Below, piece by piece: positions 34,787 through 44,157 of a DNA stretch of 64,000 nt; positions within the stretch are counted from its first letter, which is position 1, and each line of letters opens with the position of its first letter. Origin of the DNA: Mesorhizobium sp. Root554 (lineage in GTDB: Bacteria; Pseudomonadota; Alphaproteobacteria; Rhizobiales; Rhizobiaceae). The DNA lies in assembly GCF_001427025.1 (NCBI RefSeq), contig NZ_LMGA01000001.1, forward strand, positions 62,163 through 126,162, written 5' to 3'. Both the position numbers and the translations under genes were made by a program. The notes below the pieces were generated by a model. It worked only from the letters and a program-made list of their open reading frames with translations, was not told the DNA's origin and searched no databases.

Positions 34787-37700
34787 ATGACCTTGCACGA
34801 CGTCGCGCTGGACGACAAATTCGACCTCGCGAAGGACCGCGTTTTCCTGTCCGGCGCGCAGGCCGTCATCCGTATGCTGCTGATGCAGCGCGAGCGCGAC
34901 CGCAGGGCAGGGCTGAACACCGCCGGTTTCGTTTCCGGATATCGGGGGTCGCCGCTTGGCGGCCTCGATCTGCAGCTTTGGAAAGCCAAGCAGCAGCTTG
35001 CCGGCGCCGACATCGTCTTCCAGCCGGGCCTCAACGAGGAACTGGCCGCCACCGCCTGCTGGGGTTCGCAGCAGTCGGAACTGCTCGGCGAAGGCAAGTA
35101 TGACGGCGTGTTTTCCGTCTGGTACGGCAAGGGTCCGGGCGTCGATCGCTCCGGCGACGTCTTCCGTCACGCCAATCTGGCCGGCTCATCGAAGCATGGC
35201 GGCGTGCTGGCGCTGATGGGCGACGACCACATGGCCGAATCCTCCACCAACGCGCACGCCACCGAATATCATTTCGTCGATGTGATGATCCCGGTGCTCA
35301 ATCCGGCCGGCGTCCAGGAGATCATGGACTACGGCCTGTACGGCTTCGCCATGTCGCGGTTCGCCGGCACCTGGGCCGCCATCAAATGCGTCAAGGACAA
35401 TATCGAATCGACGGCTTCCGTCGATGCCTCCCTCGACCGGCTGAACATCGTCCTGCCGAAATTCGATATGCCGCCCGGCGGCCTCAACATCCGCAACGAA
35501 CTCGACATGCTCGGCCAGGAGGAACGGCTTTATGAGGGCAAGCGCGCCGCCGTCTCCGCCTTCATCCGCGCCAACGGCATCAACCGCATCGTCTATTCCG
35601 GCGGCCGTAGCCCGAAGCTCGGCATCATCACGGTCGGCAAAAGCTATCTCGACGTGTGTCAGGCGCTGGAGGACATCGGCATCGACGAAGCGGCCGCGAA
35701 CCGCATCGGGGTCAGGCTGTTCAAGGTCGGCTGCCCGTGGCCGCTCGATTTCGAGCATGTCGCGGATTTCGCCCGCGGCCTCGACACGATCATCGTCGTC
35801 GAGGAAAAGCGCTCGCTGATCGAGGTGCAGCTGCGCGAGAATCTTTACGGCACCGCGATCCAGCCTGTCATCCTCGGCAAGAAGGACGAGCGCGGCGACT
35901 GGCTGTTCCCGGCCAAGGGATCGCTCGACCCGAACGACATCGCTATCGCGCTCGGCGAGCGCATCCTGAAAACCATCGGCCATTCGGAAGAGGTGGCGGC
36001 GCGCGTCGCCAAGCTGCGGCAGTTCCAGGCGATGCTTGCCGATACGGCCGACATCGGTTCGCGCACGCCCTTCTTCTGCTCCGGCTGTCCGCACAACACC
36101 TCCACCAAAGTGCCAGAAGGCTCGCTGGCCGCCGCCGGCATCGGCTGCCATTTCATGGCGTTGTGGATGGACCGTCAGACGGTCGGCTTCACCGCCATGG
36201 GCGGGGAGGGCGCGCAATGGATCGGCCAGGCGCCGTTCTCGACGCGCCAGCACCTGTTCCAGAACCTGGGTGACGGCACCTACAACCACTCCGGCGTGCT
36301 GGCGATGCGCTTCGCGCTCGCCGCCGGCACCAACATCACCTACAAGATACTCTACAACGACGCTGTCGCCATGACCGGCGGCCAGCCGCATGAAGGCGGC
36401 CTGACGGTCGACATGATCGCCAACCAGGTCCGGGCGGAAGGTGTCGAGCGCATCGCCGTCGTCACTGATGAGCCGGACAAATATGCCGGCAAGATTACGT
36501 TTCCGCCGCGCACCACGATCCACCATCGCGACGACATGGACCGCGTTCAGCGGGAATTGCGGGAGGTCAAGGGCGTATCCGTGCTGCTCTACGACCAGAC
36601 CTGCGCCGCCGAGAAGCGCCGCCGCCGCAAGCGCGGCACGTTTCCCGATCCGGACAAGCGCGTTTTCATCAATGAGCTCGTCTGCGAAGGCTGCGGCGAT
36701 TGCGGCGTCAAGTCCAACTGCGTGTCCATTCAGCCGGTGGAAACCGAGTTCGGACGCAAGCGGCGTATCGACCAGTCGTCCTGCAACAAGGACTTTTCCT
36801 GCCAGGACGGCTTCTGCCCCTCCTTCGTGACAGTTCACGGCGCGAAAATCCGCAAGGCGAGCGGCGTCGGCGGCACCGGCGATCCTCTGCAGGGTGTGCC
36901 GGAGCCCCAGGCGTTCCGGCTGGGCAATGACGGCTGGGCGGCGATCATCGATGGCGTCGGCGGCACCGGCGTCGTCACCGTCGGCGCCATCCTCGGCATG
37001 GCCGCTCATCTGGAAGGCAAGGGCTGCGGCATGATCGACATGGCGGGCCTGGCGCAGAAGGGCGGTTCGGTCTTCACCCATGTCCGCATCGCGAAGACGC
37101 CGGAAGACATCCACGCCATCCGCGTTTCGGCCGGCAAGGCCGATCTTGTGCTCGGCTGCGACCTCGTCGTGTCGGGCGCCAAGAAAGTGCTGGCCTCGGT
37201 GCGCGAGGGCCACACTCTGTTTCTTGCCAACACGGCAGAGATCATGCCCGGCGACTTCACCCGCTCGGCCGATTTCTCGCTGCCGGTCGAACGGCTCAAA
37301 AAGGCCATCCGCGCCGCGGCCGGTGATGAGCGGGCGCATTTCTTCGATGCGACCCGCGCCGCCAGCACGCTGTTCGGCAATTCGCTGGGCGCCAACATGT
37401 TCATGCTTGGCTTCGCTTGCCAGCACGGCGGCCTGCCGCTGTCGGCTGAGGCGGTCGAAAAGGCGATCGAGTTGAACGGCGAAGCGGTGGCCATGAACAT
37501 CGCCGCCTTCCGCTGGGGTCGCCGCGCCGCGCATGAGCCAAAATTCGTGCGTGGTCTGGTCGAAAGAACCGCTGTCGCGGAGACGCCTGTCGCCCGCACG
37601 CTGGACGATATCGTCGCGCGCCGCGTTGCGTTTCTTACCGCCTACCAGAATGCCGCCTATGCCCGCCGCTATGCGGACCGGATCGCAGCATTGCGTGCTG

Positions 37701-38260
37701 CCGAGGAGCGGGCGCTTCCGGGCTCGATCGCACTCGCCGAAGCCGCCGCCCGCAACCTCTTCAAGCTGATGGCCATCAAGGACGAATACGAGGTGGCGCG
37801 GCTCTATACCGATGGCGGCTTCCAGACCGAGTTGGCAAAGCAGTTCGAAAATTACGACCGGCTGGAATTTCATCTCGCCCCGCCCATCCTCGGACGGCGC
37901 GACGCGGATGGCCGGCCGCGCAAGTCGAGCTTCGGCCCCTGGATGATGAAGGGTTTCCGCCTGCTGTCGGCGCTTCGGCGTCTGCGCGGAACGGCGTTCG
38001 ACCCGTTCGGCTATATGGCGGAGCGTCGGCGCGAGCGCGATCTTTTGCGGCAATACGAAACCGATCTTGAAACGATTGCCGTTTCTCTTTCGGCGCAGCG
38101 CATCCCGGCGGCGGTCGCGCTGGCCTCGGTTCCTGCCCTGGTCCGCGGCTATGGCTACGTCCGCGAAGAAAGCTTGGCGAAGGCCGCCGGCGAGCGGACA
38201 CGGCTTCTGGAAAGATGGTCGAGCGGCCTGCTTGCGACCGAGCTTCAGGCCGCCGAATGA
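34787..38260 (+). CDS. Fused indolepyruvate:ferredoxin oxidoreductase
   Basis: 1157 residues, single-chain form combining IorA and IorB. It converts indolepyruvate and related aryl-2-keto acids to acyl-CoA with TPP and ferredoxin. Order: N-terminal pyrimidine-binding part (GYRGSPLGGLDLQLW, LMGDDHMAESSTN), TPP diphosphate domain (CSGCPHNTSTKVPEG, AMGGEGAQWIGQAPF), an Fe-S segment (CEGCGDCGVKSNC, near 630, and DGFCPSF), and a gamma-type oxidoreductase domain (IDGVGGTGVVTVGAILGMAA, DMAGLAQKGGSVFTHV). Ends with the DUF6537-like region (PILGRRDADGRPRKSSFG). GAGGAAATA before the ATG supports the start. Monocistronic by spacing. Confidence 0.95.
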   Translation: MTLHDVALDDKFDLAKDRVFLSGAQAVIRMLLMQRERDRRAGLNTAGFVSGYRGSPLGGLDLQLWKAKQQLAGADIVFQPGLNEELAATACWGSQQSELLGEGKYDGVFSVWYGKGPGVDRSGDVFRHANLAGSSKHGGVLALMGDDHMAESSTNAHATEYHFVDVMIPVLNPAGVQEIMDYGLYGFAMSRFAGTWAAIKCVKDNIESTASVDASLDRLNIVLPKFDMPPGGLNIRNELDMLGQEERLYEGKRAAVSAFIRANGINRIVYSGGRSPKLGIITVGKSYLDVCQALEDIGIDEAAANRIGVRLFKVGCPWPLDFEHVADFARGLDTIIVVEEKRSLIEVQLRENLYGTAIQPVILGKKDERGDWLFPAKGSLDPNDIAIALGERILKTIGHSEEVAARVAKLRQFQAMLADTADIGSRTPFFCSGCPHNTSTKVPEGSLAAAGIGCHFMALWMDRQTVGFTAMGGEGAQWIGQAPFSTRQHLFQNLGDGTYNHSGVLAMRFALAAGTNITYKILYNDAVAMTGGQPHEGGLTVDMIANQVRAEGVERIAVVTDEPDKYAGKITFPPRTTIHHRDDMDRVQRELREVKGVSVLLYDQTCAAEKRRRRKRGTFPDPDKRVFINELVCEGCGDCGVKSNCVSIQPVETEFGRKRRIDQSSCNKDFSCQDGFCPSFVTVHGAKIRKASGVGGTGDPLQGVPEPQAFRLGNDGWAAIIDGVGGTGVVTVGAILGMAAHLEGKGCGMIDMAGLAQKGGSVFTHVRIAKTPEDIHAIRVSAGKADLVLGCDLVVSGAKKVLASVREGHTLFLANTAEIMPGDFTRSADFSLPVERLKKAIRAAAGDERAHFFDATRAASTLFGNSLGANMFMLGFACQHGGLPLSAEAVEKAIELNGEAVAMNIAAFRWGRRAAHEPKFVRGLVERTAVAETPVARTLDDIVARRVAFLTAYQNAAYARRYADRIAALRAAEERALPGSIALAEAAARNLFKLMAIKDEYEVARLYTDGGFQTELAKQFENYDRLEFHLAPPILGRRDADGRPRKSSFGPWMMKGFRLLSALRRLRGTAFDPFGYMAERRRERDLLRQYETDLETIAVSLSAQRIPAAVALASVPALVRGYGYVREESLAKAAGERTRLLERWSSGLLATELQAAE

Positions 38261-38358
38261 CGGACCACGCATCGGTCTGACGGCAATTTGACCCGGATAA
38301 TGCAGCCAAACTCCGTTTGAAATCTGCCATGTGCCTGTTTCTAAGCCTTTCTTAAGGC

Positions 38359-38381
38359 CGATGTGACATGAAAACACATCG
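38359..38381. promoter_or_regulatory. Inverted repeat upstream of the GGDEF-EAL gene
   Basis: CGATGTG and CACATCG separated by nine bases, ending 16 bases before the start at 38397. Possible operator or leader hairpin. Confidence 0.3.
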
Positions 38382-38396
38382 CTTTGGGCCTCGGGA

Positions 38397-40706
38397 ATGG
38401 GCAGAACAAAGACCGAAAGTATCCCTGCGGATGTTTACATCCAGTTTGTGCGGTCGTTGTTCGACAACGCCCACATGCTGCTTATTGGCGCGCTCTGTCA
38501 CGCAGTGATCAGCCTCATGGTCTATTGGCGCAACGGCGAAGCCATATTCCTGGTGCTTGCCTGCGCTTTGATGTCCGTTGGCGTCTGGCGCTATTTCGGC
38601 CTGCTCAAATTCCACCGCTCGCAAGCCGAGATGCAAAGCGAGGAAGATGCGAAGGAATGGGAGCGCGAGTATATTTTCAAGGGCAGCATACAGGCGCTTA
38701 TGCTGGGCTTCTTCTGCTTCGCCTCCATCTACATCTACCCCGACACCTATGCCGAAGTCGGCGCAGTTTCGGTGACCATGGGTTCGCTGGTCACTGTGGT
38801 TGCCCGCAACTACGGCTCGCCGCGCATGGTGTCGATCTTCGCGGTGGCCCTGGTCGGACCGATCGCCGCCGCGCTGATCCTGCGGCTGGACATGCCCCAC
38901 ATCGTGCTCGGCCTGCTGATCGTGCCGTTCATGTTCGTGCTGAAGGGCAGCGCAGACCACGTCCGCAACGTGCTGTTTTCGGCCGTGGTGGGCCACAAGC
39001 AGGCGCGGCAGATCGCGCTCCGCTTCGACCGGGCGCTCAATACCATGTCGCATGGCCTCGTCATGCTCGGCCCCGATGGCAAGGTGGTGGTGTCCAATGC
39101 CGAGGCGGCGCATCTGATGTCGCTGAAATCACCCGACGCCTTGCTCGGCCGCTCCATGCATTCGCTGCTGATGCGCGGCGTCGCCGGCGGCATGCTTGCT
39201 CCCAAGGATTGCCAGTATGTCGAGGCGCAGCTGACGCGGGCGCTGCATGAAGGCCGCAACCGCAAGGTCCTGGTCGGCTTCACCAACGGCCAGCATTATG
39301 AATTCTCCGCCCGCGAGGGCAGCCAGGAACTTGGCGTCATAACCTTCGAGGATGTGACCGCTCGCGTCGAAGCTGAAAACCGCATCCGCTTCATGGCCCG
39401 TTATGACAGTTTGACCGGCCTGCCCAACCGCGCCTATTTCCACGAACTCGTCGGCGACGCCATGGCCGGCGGAAACCGCGAGCGCATCTGCGCCGTTGCC
39501 GTCATCGACCTTGACGATTTCAAGAGCATCAACGACACGCTCGGGCACCCGGTCGGCGACGGGCTGATCTATGCCGTGGCCGAGAAGCTGGCTGCCTTCG
39601 CCACCCCGCAGCTCAATGTCAGCCGCTTCGGCGGCGATGAATTCATGCTCTTCTTCGACGATATCGAGGACGAAAGCCATCTCGCCAGCCAGCTGGAAGC
39701 CATTTTCACCGCCATGCAGGGCGAAGTCGACGTGGCCGGCCATGCGCTTCGCATCCAGGCCAGCGCCGGCGCGGTGCTGGCGCAGGTCGACAGCACCGAC
39801 GTCGACGAGATGATCGTCAAGGCCGACCTCGCCCTCTACAAGGCCAAGGAGCTTGGCAAGAACGGCTGGCGCCTGTTCGAGGCGGCCATGGACGCGGCCT
39901 TCCGCACCCGTCAGCTGATGAAGGCGGATCTGCGCAGCGCCGTCGAGGCCAAGGGATTGCGCGTGGTCTATCAGCCGATCGTCGCCATGGACACGATGCG
40001 TATCGCAAGCTGCGAGGCGCTCTGCCGCTGGGACCATCCCGATCTTGGCGCCATTTCGCCGGCGGTCTTTATCCCGCTTGCCGAGGAGATGGGCATCATT
40101 GCCGAAATCAGCACTTTCGTGCTGGAAGCGGCCTGCGCCGAATGCGCCAAATGGCCGGAGGAAACGGGCGTTTCCGTCAACCTTTCGGCCAATGATTTCC
40201 GCAACCGCAACGTCGTGCAGAAGGTCCGCGACGCGCTGGCCAAATCCGGTCTTTCTCCGCAGCGGCTGGAGGTTGAAGTCACCGAGACGGCTCTGCTCGA
40301 CGACAAGTCGCTGACCCGCGAACTGATCGAGGAAATCCGCTCGCTCGGCGTCAGCATCGCACTCGATGATTTCGGCACCGGCTATTCCAGCCTCAGCTAT
40401 CTGCACAAGCTTCCCCTCGACAAGATCAAGATCGACCGAAGCTTCCTGATGGACGTCACCGGCAGCCCCCGTTCGCTCGAACTCTTGAAGGGCATCGTCA
40501 ACCTGTCGCGGCCGCTGGGGCTGCGGGTGACCATCGAGGGCGTCGAGACCTTCGAACAGCTTAAGATACTCTCCAGCGAGGTAAAACCCGATCTCGTTCA
40601 GGGCTTCCTGTTCGGCGCTCCGCTCAGCGCATCGGGCATAAAGACCATGTCCAGCATGACCTGGCCCTTCACCCGTGACCTGAAATCACAGACGAAACGC
40701 GCTTGA
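38397..40706 (+). CDS. Membrane GGDEF-EAL cyclic di-GMP protein with PAS domain
   Basis: 769 residues. Residues about 25-195 form a membrane sensor of six or so helices, 205-325 a PAS-like domain (DRALNTMSHGLVMLGPDGKVVV is the start of the fold). The GGDEF domain has an intact GGDEF at 412-416 and no RxxD inhibitory site in front. The EAL domain has EAL at 540-542 and DDFGTGYSSLSYL with the catalytic Asp pair. Both halves look active, so it can make and break c-di-GMP. Upstream gap of 136 bases, then follows the IOR gene. Next gene on the strand is a FeeM-like synthase. Confidence 0.93.
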   Translation: MGRTKTESIPADVYIQFVRSLFDNAHMLLIGALCHAVISLMVYWRNGEAIFLVLACALMSVGVWRYFGLLKFHRSQAEMQSEEDAKEWEREYIFKGSIQALMLGFFCFASIYIYPDTYAEVGAVSVTMGSLVTVVARNYGSPRMVSIFAVALVGPIAAALILRLDMPHIVLGLLIVPFMFVLKGSADHVRNVLFSAVVGHKQARQIALRFDRALNTMSHGLVMLGPDGKVVVSNAEAAHLMSLKSPDALLGRSMHSLLMRGVAGGMLAPKDCQYVEAQLTRALHEGRNRKVLVGFTNGQHYEFSAREGSQELGVITFEDVTARVEAENRIRFMARYDSLTGLPNRAYFHELVGDAMAGGNRERICAVAVIDLDDFKSINDTLGHPVGDGLIYAVAEKLAAFATPQLNVSRFGGDEFMLFFDDIEDESHLASQLEAIFTAMQGEVDVAGHALRIQASAGAVLAQVDSTDVDEMIVKADLALYKAKELGKNGWRLFEAAMDAAFRTRQLMKADLRSAVEAKGLRVVYQPIVAMDTMRIASCEALCRWDHPDLGAISPAVFIPLAEEMGIIAEISTFVLEAACAECAKWPEETGVSVNLSANDFRNRNVVQKVRDALAKSGLSPQRLEVEVTETALLDDKSLTRELIEEIRSLGVSIALDDFGTGYSSLSYLHKLPLDKIKIDRSFLMDVTGSPRSLELLKGIVNLSRPLGLRVTIEGVETFEQLKILSSEVKPDLVQGFLFGAPLSASGIKTMSSMTWPFTRDLKSQTKRA

Positions 40707-40759
40707 AGCTGACAAACATCTGAAAAGGGTGTAAGTAGCCGTCTGTTGTTTACTTTTGG

Positions 40760-40776
40760 TTAACCTTAACGTTAGG
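40760..40776. promoter_or_regulatory. TTAACC-containing palindromic motif upstream of feeM-like gene
   Basis: TTAACCTTAACGTTAGG at 40760-40776, with CCTTAACGTTAGG a near palindrome (one bulged base) and TTAACC a CtrA-like half-site. It lies about 85 bases before the start at 40861. Confidence 0.35.
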
Positions 40777-40860
40777 TAAACGCGGCCCAGCCATTTTTTA
40801 TGTTCTTACCCATCCGGCGGTGGGTTATGTAATTCATGGCGGCGGTTACGGGGTTTTTAG

Positions 40861-41634
40861 ATGGTAAATCAGCGTATGGGTTCGGCGTCCGCAGAAGAAG
40901 ATTCGCGGATGTCTTCAGAAGTTTCGTCATTTGCGCGCGGCGTGCTTGAAGCATTGGATCGGGTCGAATATCGGCTCTGTGACCGCGGCGATGATCTGGA
41001 GGCGATCTATCGTCTTCGCTACAATTCTTATGTCCACGCAGGCATGGTGAAGCCAGATGCTTCCCGCATGGTGCATGACAAGTTCGACGATCTGCCCAAT
41101 TCCTTCAGGTTCGGCGTCTTTGTCGACGGCAGCCTGGCGAGCACAATTCGCATTCATTTCGCCTCGCGCAAAAATCCGATCTCGCCCAGCACGGACGTCT
41201 TTCCCGATATCCTGGGCGACCGCGTCGCCAATGGCGAGACCTTCGTCGATCCGAGCCGCTTCGCCGCCGATGCCGAATGGTCAGGCAGCCTGCGCGCTCT
41301 GCCTTACATAACGCTGCGGCTGGCGGTGGTGGCGTGCAACCATTTCGATGCGACGTCCTGCCTGACGGCCATCAAGGAAGAACATGCGTCGTTCTATCAC
41401 CGCATCTTCCGCTCCTCGATGATCGCGCCGCCGCGCACCTATCCCGGATTGACCGTGCCGGTGCATCTCTACGAGTCCCGGTGCTCGGAAAACATGCAGG
41501 TCACGCTCGACCGGTTCCCGTTCTTCAACTCGACCAGGTTCGAGCAGCGTTTGATGTTCGGCAGGGCCTCGATTGGAGAACTCGCGCCCCTCACTATCCT
41601 GCCGACCGCCAAGTATTATCGCGACGCGGCCTGA
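40861..41634 (+). CDS. FeeM-like N-acyl amino acid synthase (GNAT fold)
   Basis: 257 residues. The core resembles the acyl-transfer domain of FeeM and AHL synthases: EAIYRLRYNSYVHAGMVKP, then RFGVFVDGSLASTIRIHF as the beta strands holding the acyl donor, VDPSRFAADAEW and ALPYITLRLAVVACNHFDA. FeeM enzymes join fatty acyl chains from acyl-ACP to an amino acid. The product here, and whether it is a signal or membrane lipid, is unknown. Ends with a palindromic terminator. Preceded by 154 bases, so it has its own promoter. Confidence 0.8.
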   Translation: MVNQRMGSASAEEDSRMSSEVSSFARGVLEALDRVEYRLCDRGDDLEAIYRLRYNSYVHAGMVKPDASRMVHDKFDDLPNSFRFGVFVDGSLASTIRIHFASRKNPISPSTDVFPDILGDRVANGETFVDPSRFAADAEWSGSLRALPYITLRLAVVACNHFDATSCLTAIKEEHASFYHRIFRSSMIAPPRTYPGLTVPVHLYESRCSENMQVTLDRFPFFNSTRFEQRLMFGRASIGELAPLTILPTAKYYRDAA

Positions 41635-41681
41635 GCGCTCGCCAGCCGCCGAGCCGTCGTCACATGTCCTCGCCTATCCGG

Positions 41682-41705
41682 AAGCTCCATCGCGATGGAG
41701 CTTTT
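41682..41705 (+). terminator. Terminator of the feeM-like gene
   Basis: AAGCTCCATCG-CGATGGAGCTT, a perfect 22-base palindrome 47 bases after the stop, followed by TT then CGG. Short U-tract; could also be a protein site. Confidence 0.6.
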
Positions 41706-41811
41706 CGGCGCTTTCGCCGTTGTTGCGACGGCAAGGTATTTCTGTTGCCGCGCCTTTGATCTCGAACGGCCCGGCCGCCCGCCGGCCCGGCCAGCATGAA
41801 GGAAGACAATC

Positions 41812-41961
41812 GTGACCATTTCCGCCCTGACCCTCACGCCGCTCATTTCCCTGATCGCCGGCGTACTCATTCTCGTCATGCCGAGGCTCCTCAACTACAT
41901 CGTCGCCATCTACCTCATCGTTGTCGGCCTGCTTGGGCTATTCCCCAATCTGGGAGGCTAG
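41812..41961 (+). CDS. DUF3096 membrane peptide
   Basis: 49 residues from a GTG start with AAGGAAG about eight bases upstream. The sequence begins with an M/V, TISALTLTPLISLIAG, then PRLLNYIVAIYLIVVGLLGL, the two-helix pattern of DUF3096 peptides with the conserved PRLLNYIVAIYL core. Inner-membrane, function unknown. Too short for most gene finders. Confidence 0.85.
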   Translation: MTISALTLTPLISLIAGVLILVMPRLLNYIVAIYLIVVGLLGLFPNLGG

Positions 41962-42136
41962 AACTGGGGGTCCGGCGAGAAAGAGGTTCCCGCCGGACCA
42001 TCGACGGCTTGCCCCCAGCCGCCTAAATTCTGATGGCAAAGCGCAGCATCGACGGCTGTGTGCTGCGGCAATACCGCCATTGCCCTCGGCGTCGCTTTTC
42101 GCTATGTGCGCTAGAGCGATTTCTGGAGGGTATTCC

Positions 42137-42364
42137 ATGGCTGATCATCCGCCGGCCGGTCCTGTCGAATTGGGCGCCGACATGGACTATGCCGAACACG
42201 ACCGCACCTATTCGGGTTTCCTGAAGCTGGCCAAATATGGCTCGCTGGTCATAATCGCGCTGCTGGCCGCGATGGCGTTCGGCTTCTTCACCTCCGCAGG
42301 GTTCTTTTCGGCGACGGTCCTGTTCGTCATCCTTTGCGCGGTGGGTGGTTTTATTCTGCGATAG
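42137..42364 (+). CDS. aa3-type cytochrome c oxidase subunit IV
   Basis: 75 residues, one membrane helix (YGSLVIIALLAAMAFGFF) after the typical MDYAEHDRTYSGFLKLAKYG segment. This alphaproteobacterial accessory subunit of aa3 oxidase is commonly found next to the transhydrogenase genes. GGAGGG at 42125-42130 supports the ATG at 42137. The catalytic oxidase subunits are elsewhere. Confidence 0.9.
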   Translation: MADHPPAGPVELGADMDYAEHDRTYSGFLKLAKYGSLVIIALLAAMAFGFFTSAGFFSATVLFVILCAVGGFILR

Positions 42365-42447
42365 CATACCTGCACTTGCAAAACGGGTGACGCCGCACGA
42401 GCGGACGGTCGCCTGCGCAAACAGGGCTGAGCCGGAGGAGGTTGGCG

Positions 42448-43731
42448 GTGGGGCAGACGGTTTTCATCCCGCGTGAGATCGATGCGAACGAGAGTCGCGT
42501 CGCGGCCTCGCCCGATACGGTCAAACGTCTGATCGCGCTGGGCTTCGACGTGGTCGTCGAAAGCGGCGCGGGCACGGCTTCGCGCATCGTTGACGACGAG
42601 TTCGCCAGGGCCGGCGCCTCCATCGGCAAGGCTTCCGATGCCGCCAGGGCCAATGTGGTCCTGAAAGTCCGCCGTCCGACGGATGCCGAACTCAAAGTTT
42701 ACAAGCCGGGCACGGCGGTCATCGCCGCCATGGACCCTTATGGCAACGAGGCGGCGGTGGCCGCGATGGCAAAGGCGGGCGTCACCGCGTTCGCCATGGA
42801 GTTCATGCCGCGCATCACCCGCGCCCAGGTGATGGACATCCTGTCGTCGCAGGCCAATCTCGCCGGTTATCAGGCCGTCATCGACGGCGCCGCCGAATAT
42901 GACCGGGCGCTGCCGATGATGATGACTGCTGCCGGCACCGTTCCGGCGGCGAAGATCTTCATCATGGGCGTCGGCGTCGCCGGCCTGCAGGCGATCGCCA
43001 CGGCGCGCCGCCTTGGCGCTGTCGTCACCGCGACGGACGTTCGTCCGGCGGTGAAGGAGCAGGTGCAGTCGCTCGGCGCGAAATTCCTCGCCGTCGAGGA
43101 CGAGGAATTCAAGGCGGCCGAGACAGCCGGTGGCTACGCCAAGGAAATGTCGAAGGAATACCAGGCCAAGCAGGCCGCGCTGACGGCCGAGCACATCGCC
43201 AAGCAGGACATCGTCGTCACCACGGCGCTGATCCCCGGCCGCCCGGCGCCGAAACTCGTGTCGGCTGCCATGGTTGCCTCGATGAAGCCCGGCTCGGTGA
43301 TCGTCGATCTGGCCGTCGAGCGCGGCGGCAATGTCGAAGGCGCTCAGGCCGGCAAGGTTGTCACCACCGCCAACGGCGTCAAGATCGTCGGACATTTGAA
43401 CGTGCCGGGCCGGGTCGCGGCGAGCGCCTCGCTGCTCTACGCCCGGAACCTCTATGCGTTCCTCGAGACGATGTTCGACAAGGACTCCAGGCAGCTCGCC
43501 ATCAACCGCGACGATGAGCTCGTGAAAGCGACCATGCTGACAGATGGCGGCAAGGTCGTGCATCCGAACTTCGCCAGGGCGAAGGAAGAACCACGCATCG
43601 AGCCCGCCGCGATTCCGGCCAGGACGATGGTCGCCGATGCATCGCCGAAAGCGTCCGCGCCGAAGAAAGTCGCCTCGAAAAAACCCGCCGCAGCCAAGCC
43701 GAAGAAGCCCGGACCTGAGGGAGTTGCATGA
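42448..43731 (+). CDS. pntAA: NAD(P) transhydrogenase subunit alpha, part 1 (soluble dI)
   Basis: NAD(H)-binding domain I of proton-translocating transhydrogenase, cytoplasmic. 427 residues. [38 protein letters not shown] ([15 protein letters not shown]), the Rossmann [19 protein letters not shown], and the mobile loop region are clear. A Lys/Ala/Pro-rich end ([18 protein letters not shown]) links to part 2. GGAGGAG at 42434-42440 is about seven bases before a GTG at 42448, which is preferred to the TTG at 42442. Stop overlaps the next ATG. Confidence 0.95.
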   Translation: MGQTVFIPREIDANESRVAASPDTVKRLIALGFDVVVESGAGTASRIVDDEFARAGASIGKASDAARANVVLKVRRPTDAELKVYKPGTAVIAAMDPYGNEAAVAAMAKAGVTAFAMEFMPRITRAQVMDILSSQANLAGYQAVIDGAAEYDRALPMMMTAAGTVPAAKIFIMGVGVAGLQAIATARRLGAVVTATDVRPAVKEQVQSLGAKFLAVEDEEFKAAETAGGYAKEMSKEYQAKQAALTAEHIAKQDIVVTTALIPGRPAPKLVSAAMVASMKPGSVIVDLAVERGGNVEGAQAGKVVTTANGVKIVGHLNVPGRVAASASLLYARNLYAFLETMFDKDSRQLAINRDDELVKATMLTDGGKVVHPNFARAKEEPRIEPAAIPARTMVADASPKASAPKKVASKKPAAAKPKKPGPEGVA

Positions 43732-44147
43732 TGGAAACGCTGCAGAGAGCTCTCGACCAACTCGACCAGGCGACCGCCGCCGTGCGGCTCGCGGTTCAGG
43801 ACCTTGCCGCTCCCGGCGCCGATGCCGCGGGCGCCGCCGCGCACGCTCTGTCAGGTGGTGCCATCGACCCCTTCGTCTTCCGCTTCGCCATCTTCGTGCT
43901 GTCGATCTTCGTCGGCTACTACGTCGTCTGGTCGGTGACACCGGCGCTGCACACGCCGCTGATGGCCGTCACCAACGCGATCTCCTCTGTCATCGTCGTC
44001 GGCGCGCTTCTGGCGGTCGGCGTCTCGGCGGCGGGTGCTGCCACCGGCTTCGGCTTCATCGCCTTGATGCTGGTTTCGGTCAACATCTTCGGCGGATTCC
44101 TCGTCACCCAGCGCATGCTGGCCATGTACAAGAAGAAAGAGAAGTGA
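43728..44147 (+). CDS. pntAB: NAD(P) transhydrogenase subunit alpha, part 2 (membrane)
   Basis: 139 residues, membrane part of the alpha subunit with three to four helices ([42 protein letters not shown]). Split from pntAA as in Rhodospirillum-type enzymes. ATGATG start overlaps the pntAA stop; pntB follows 10 bases later. Confidence 0.94.
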   Translation: MMETLQRALDQLDQATAAVRLAVQDLAAPGADAAGAAAHALSGGAIDPFVFRFAIFVLSIFVGYYVVWSVTPALHTPLMAVTNAISSVIVVGALLAVGVSAAGAATGFGFIALMLVSVNIFGGFLVTQRMLAMYKKKEK

Positions 44148-44157
44148 GCGCAAAGCC

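Noticed and set aside
35186..38377. A 1063-codon open frame on minus across the IOR gene.
   Set aside because: Antisense shadow of a well-recognised enzyme; low-complexity composition and no ribosome site.
40760..40776. Full CtrA box before the feeM-like gene.
   Set aside because: TTAACC is there, but the second TTAA is two bases away instead of seven, so it is only a half-site.
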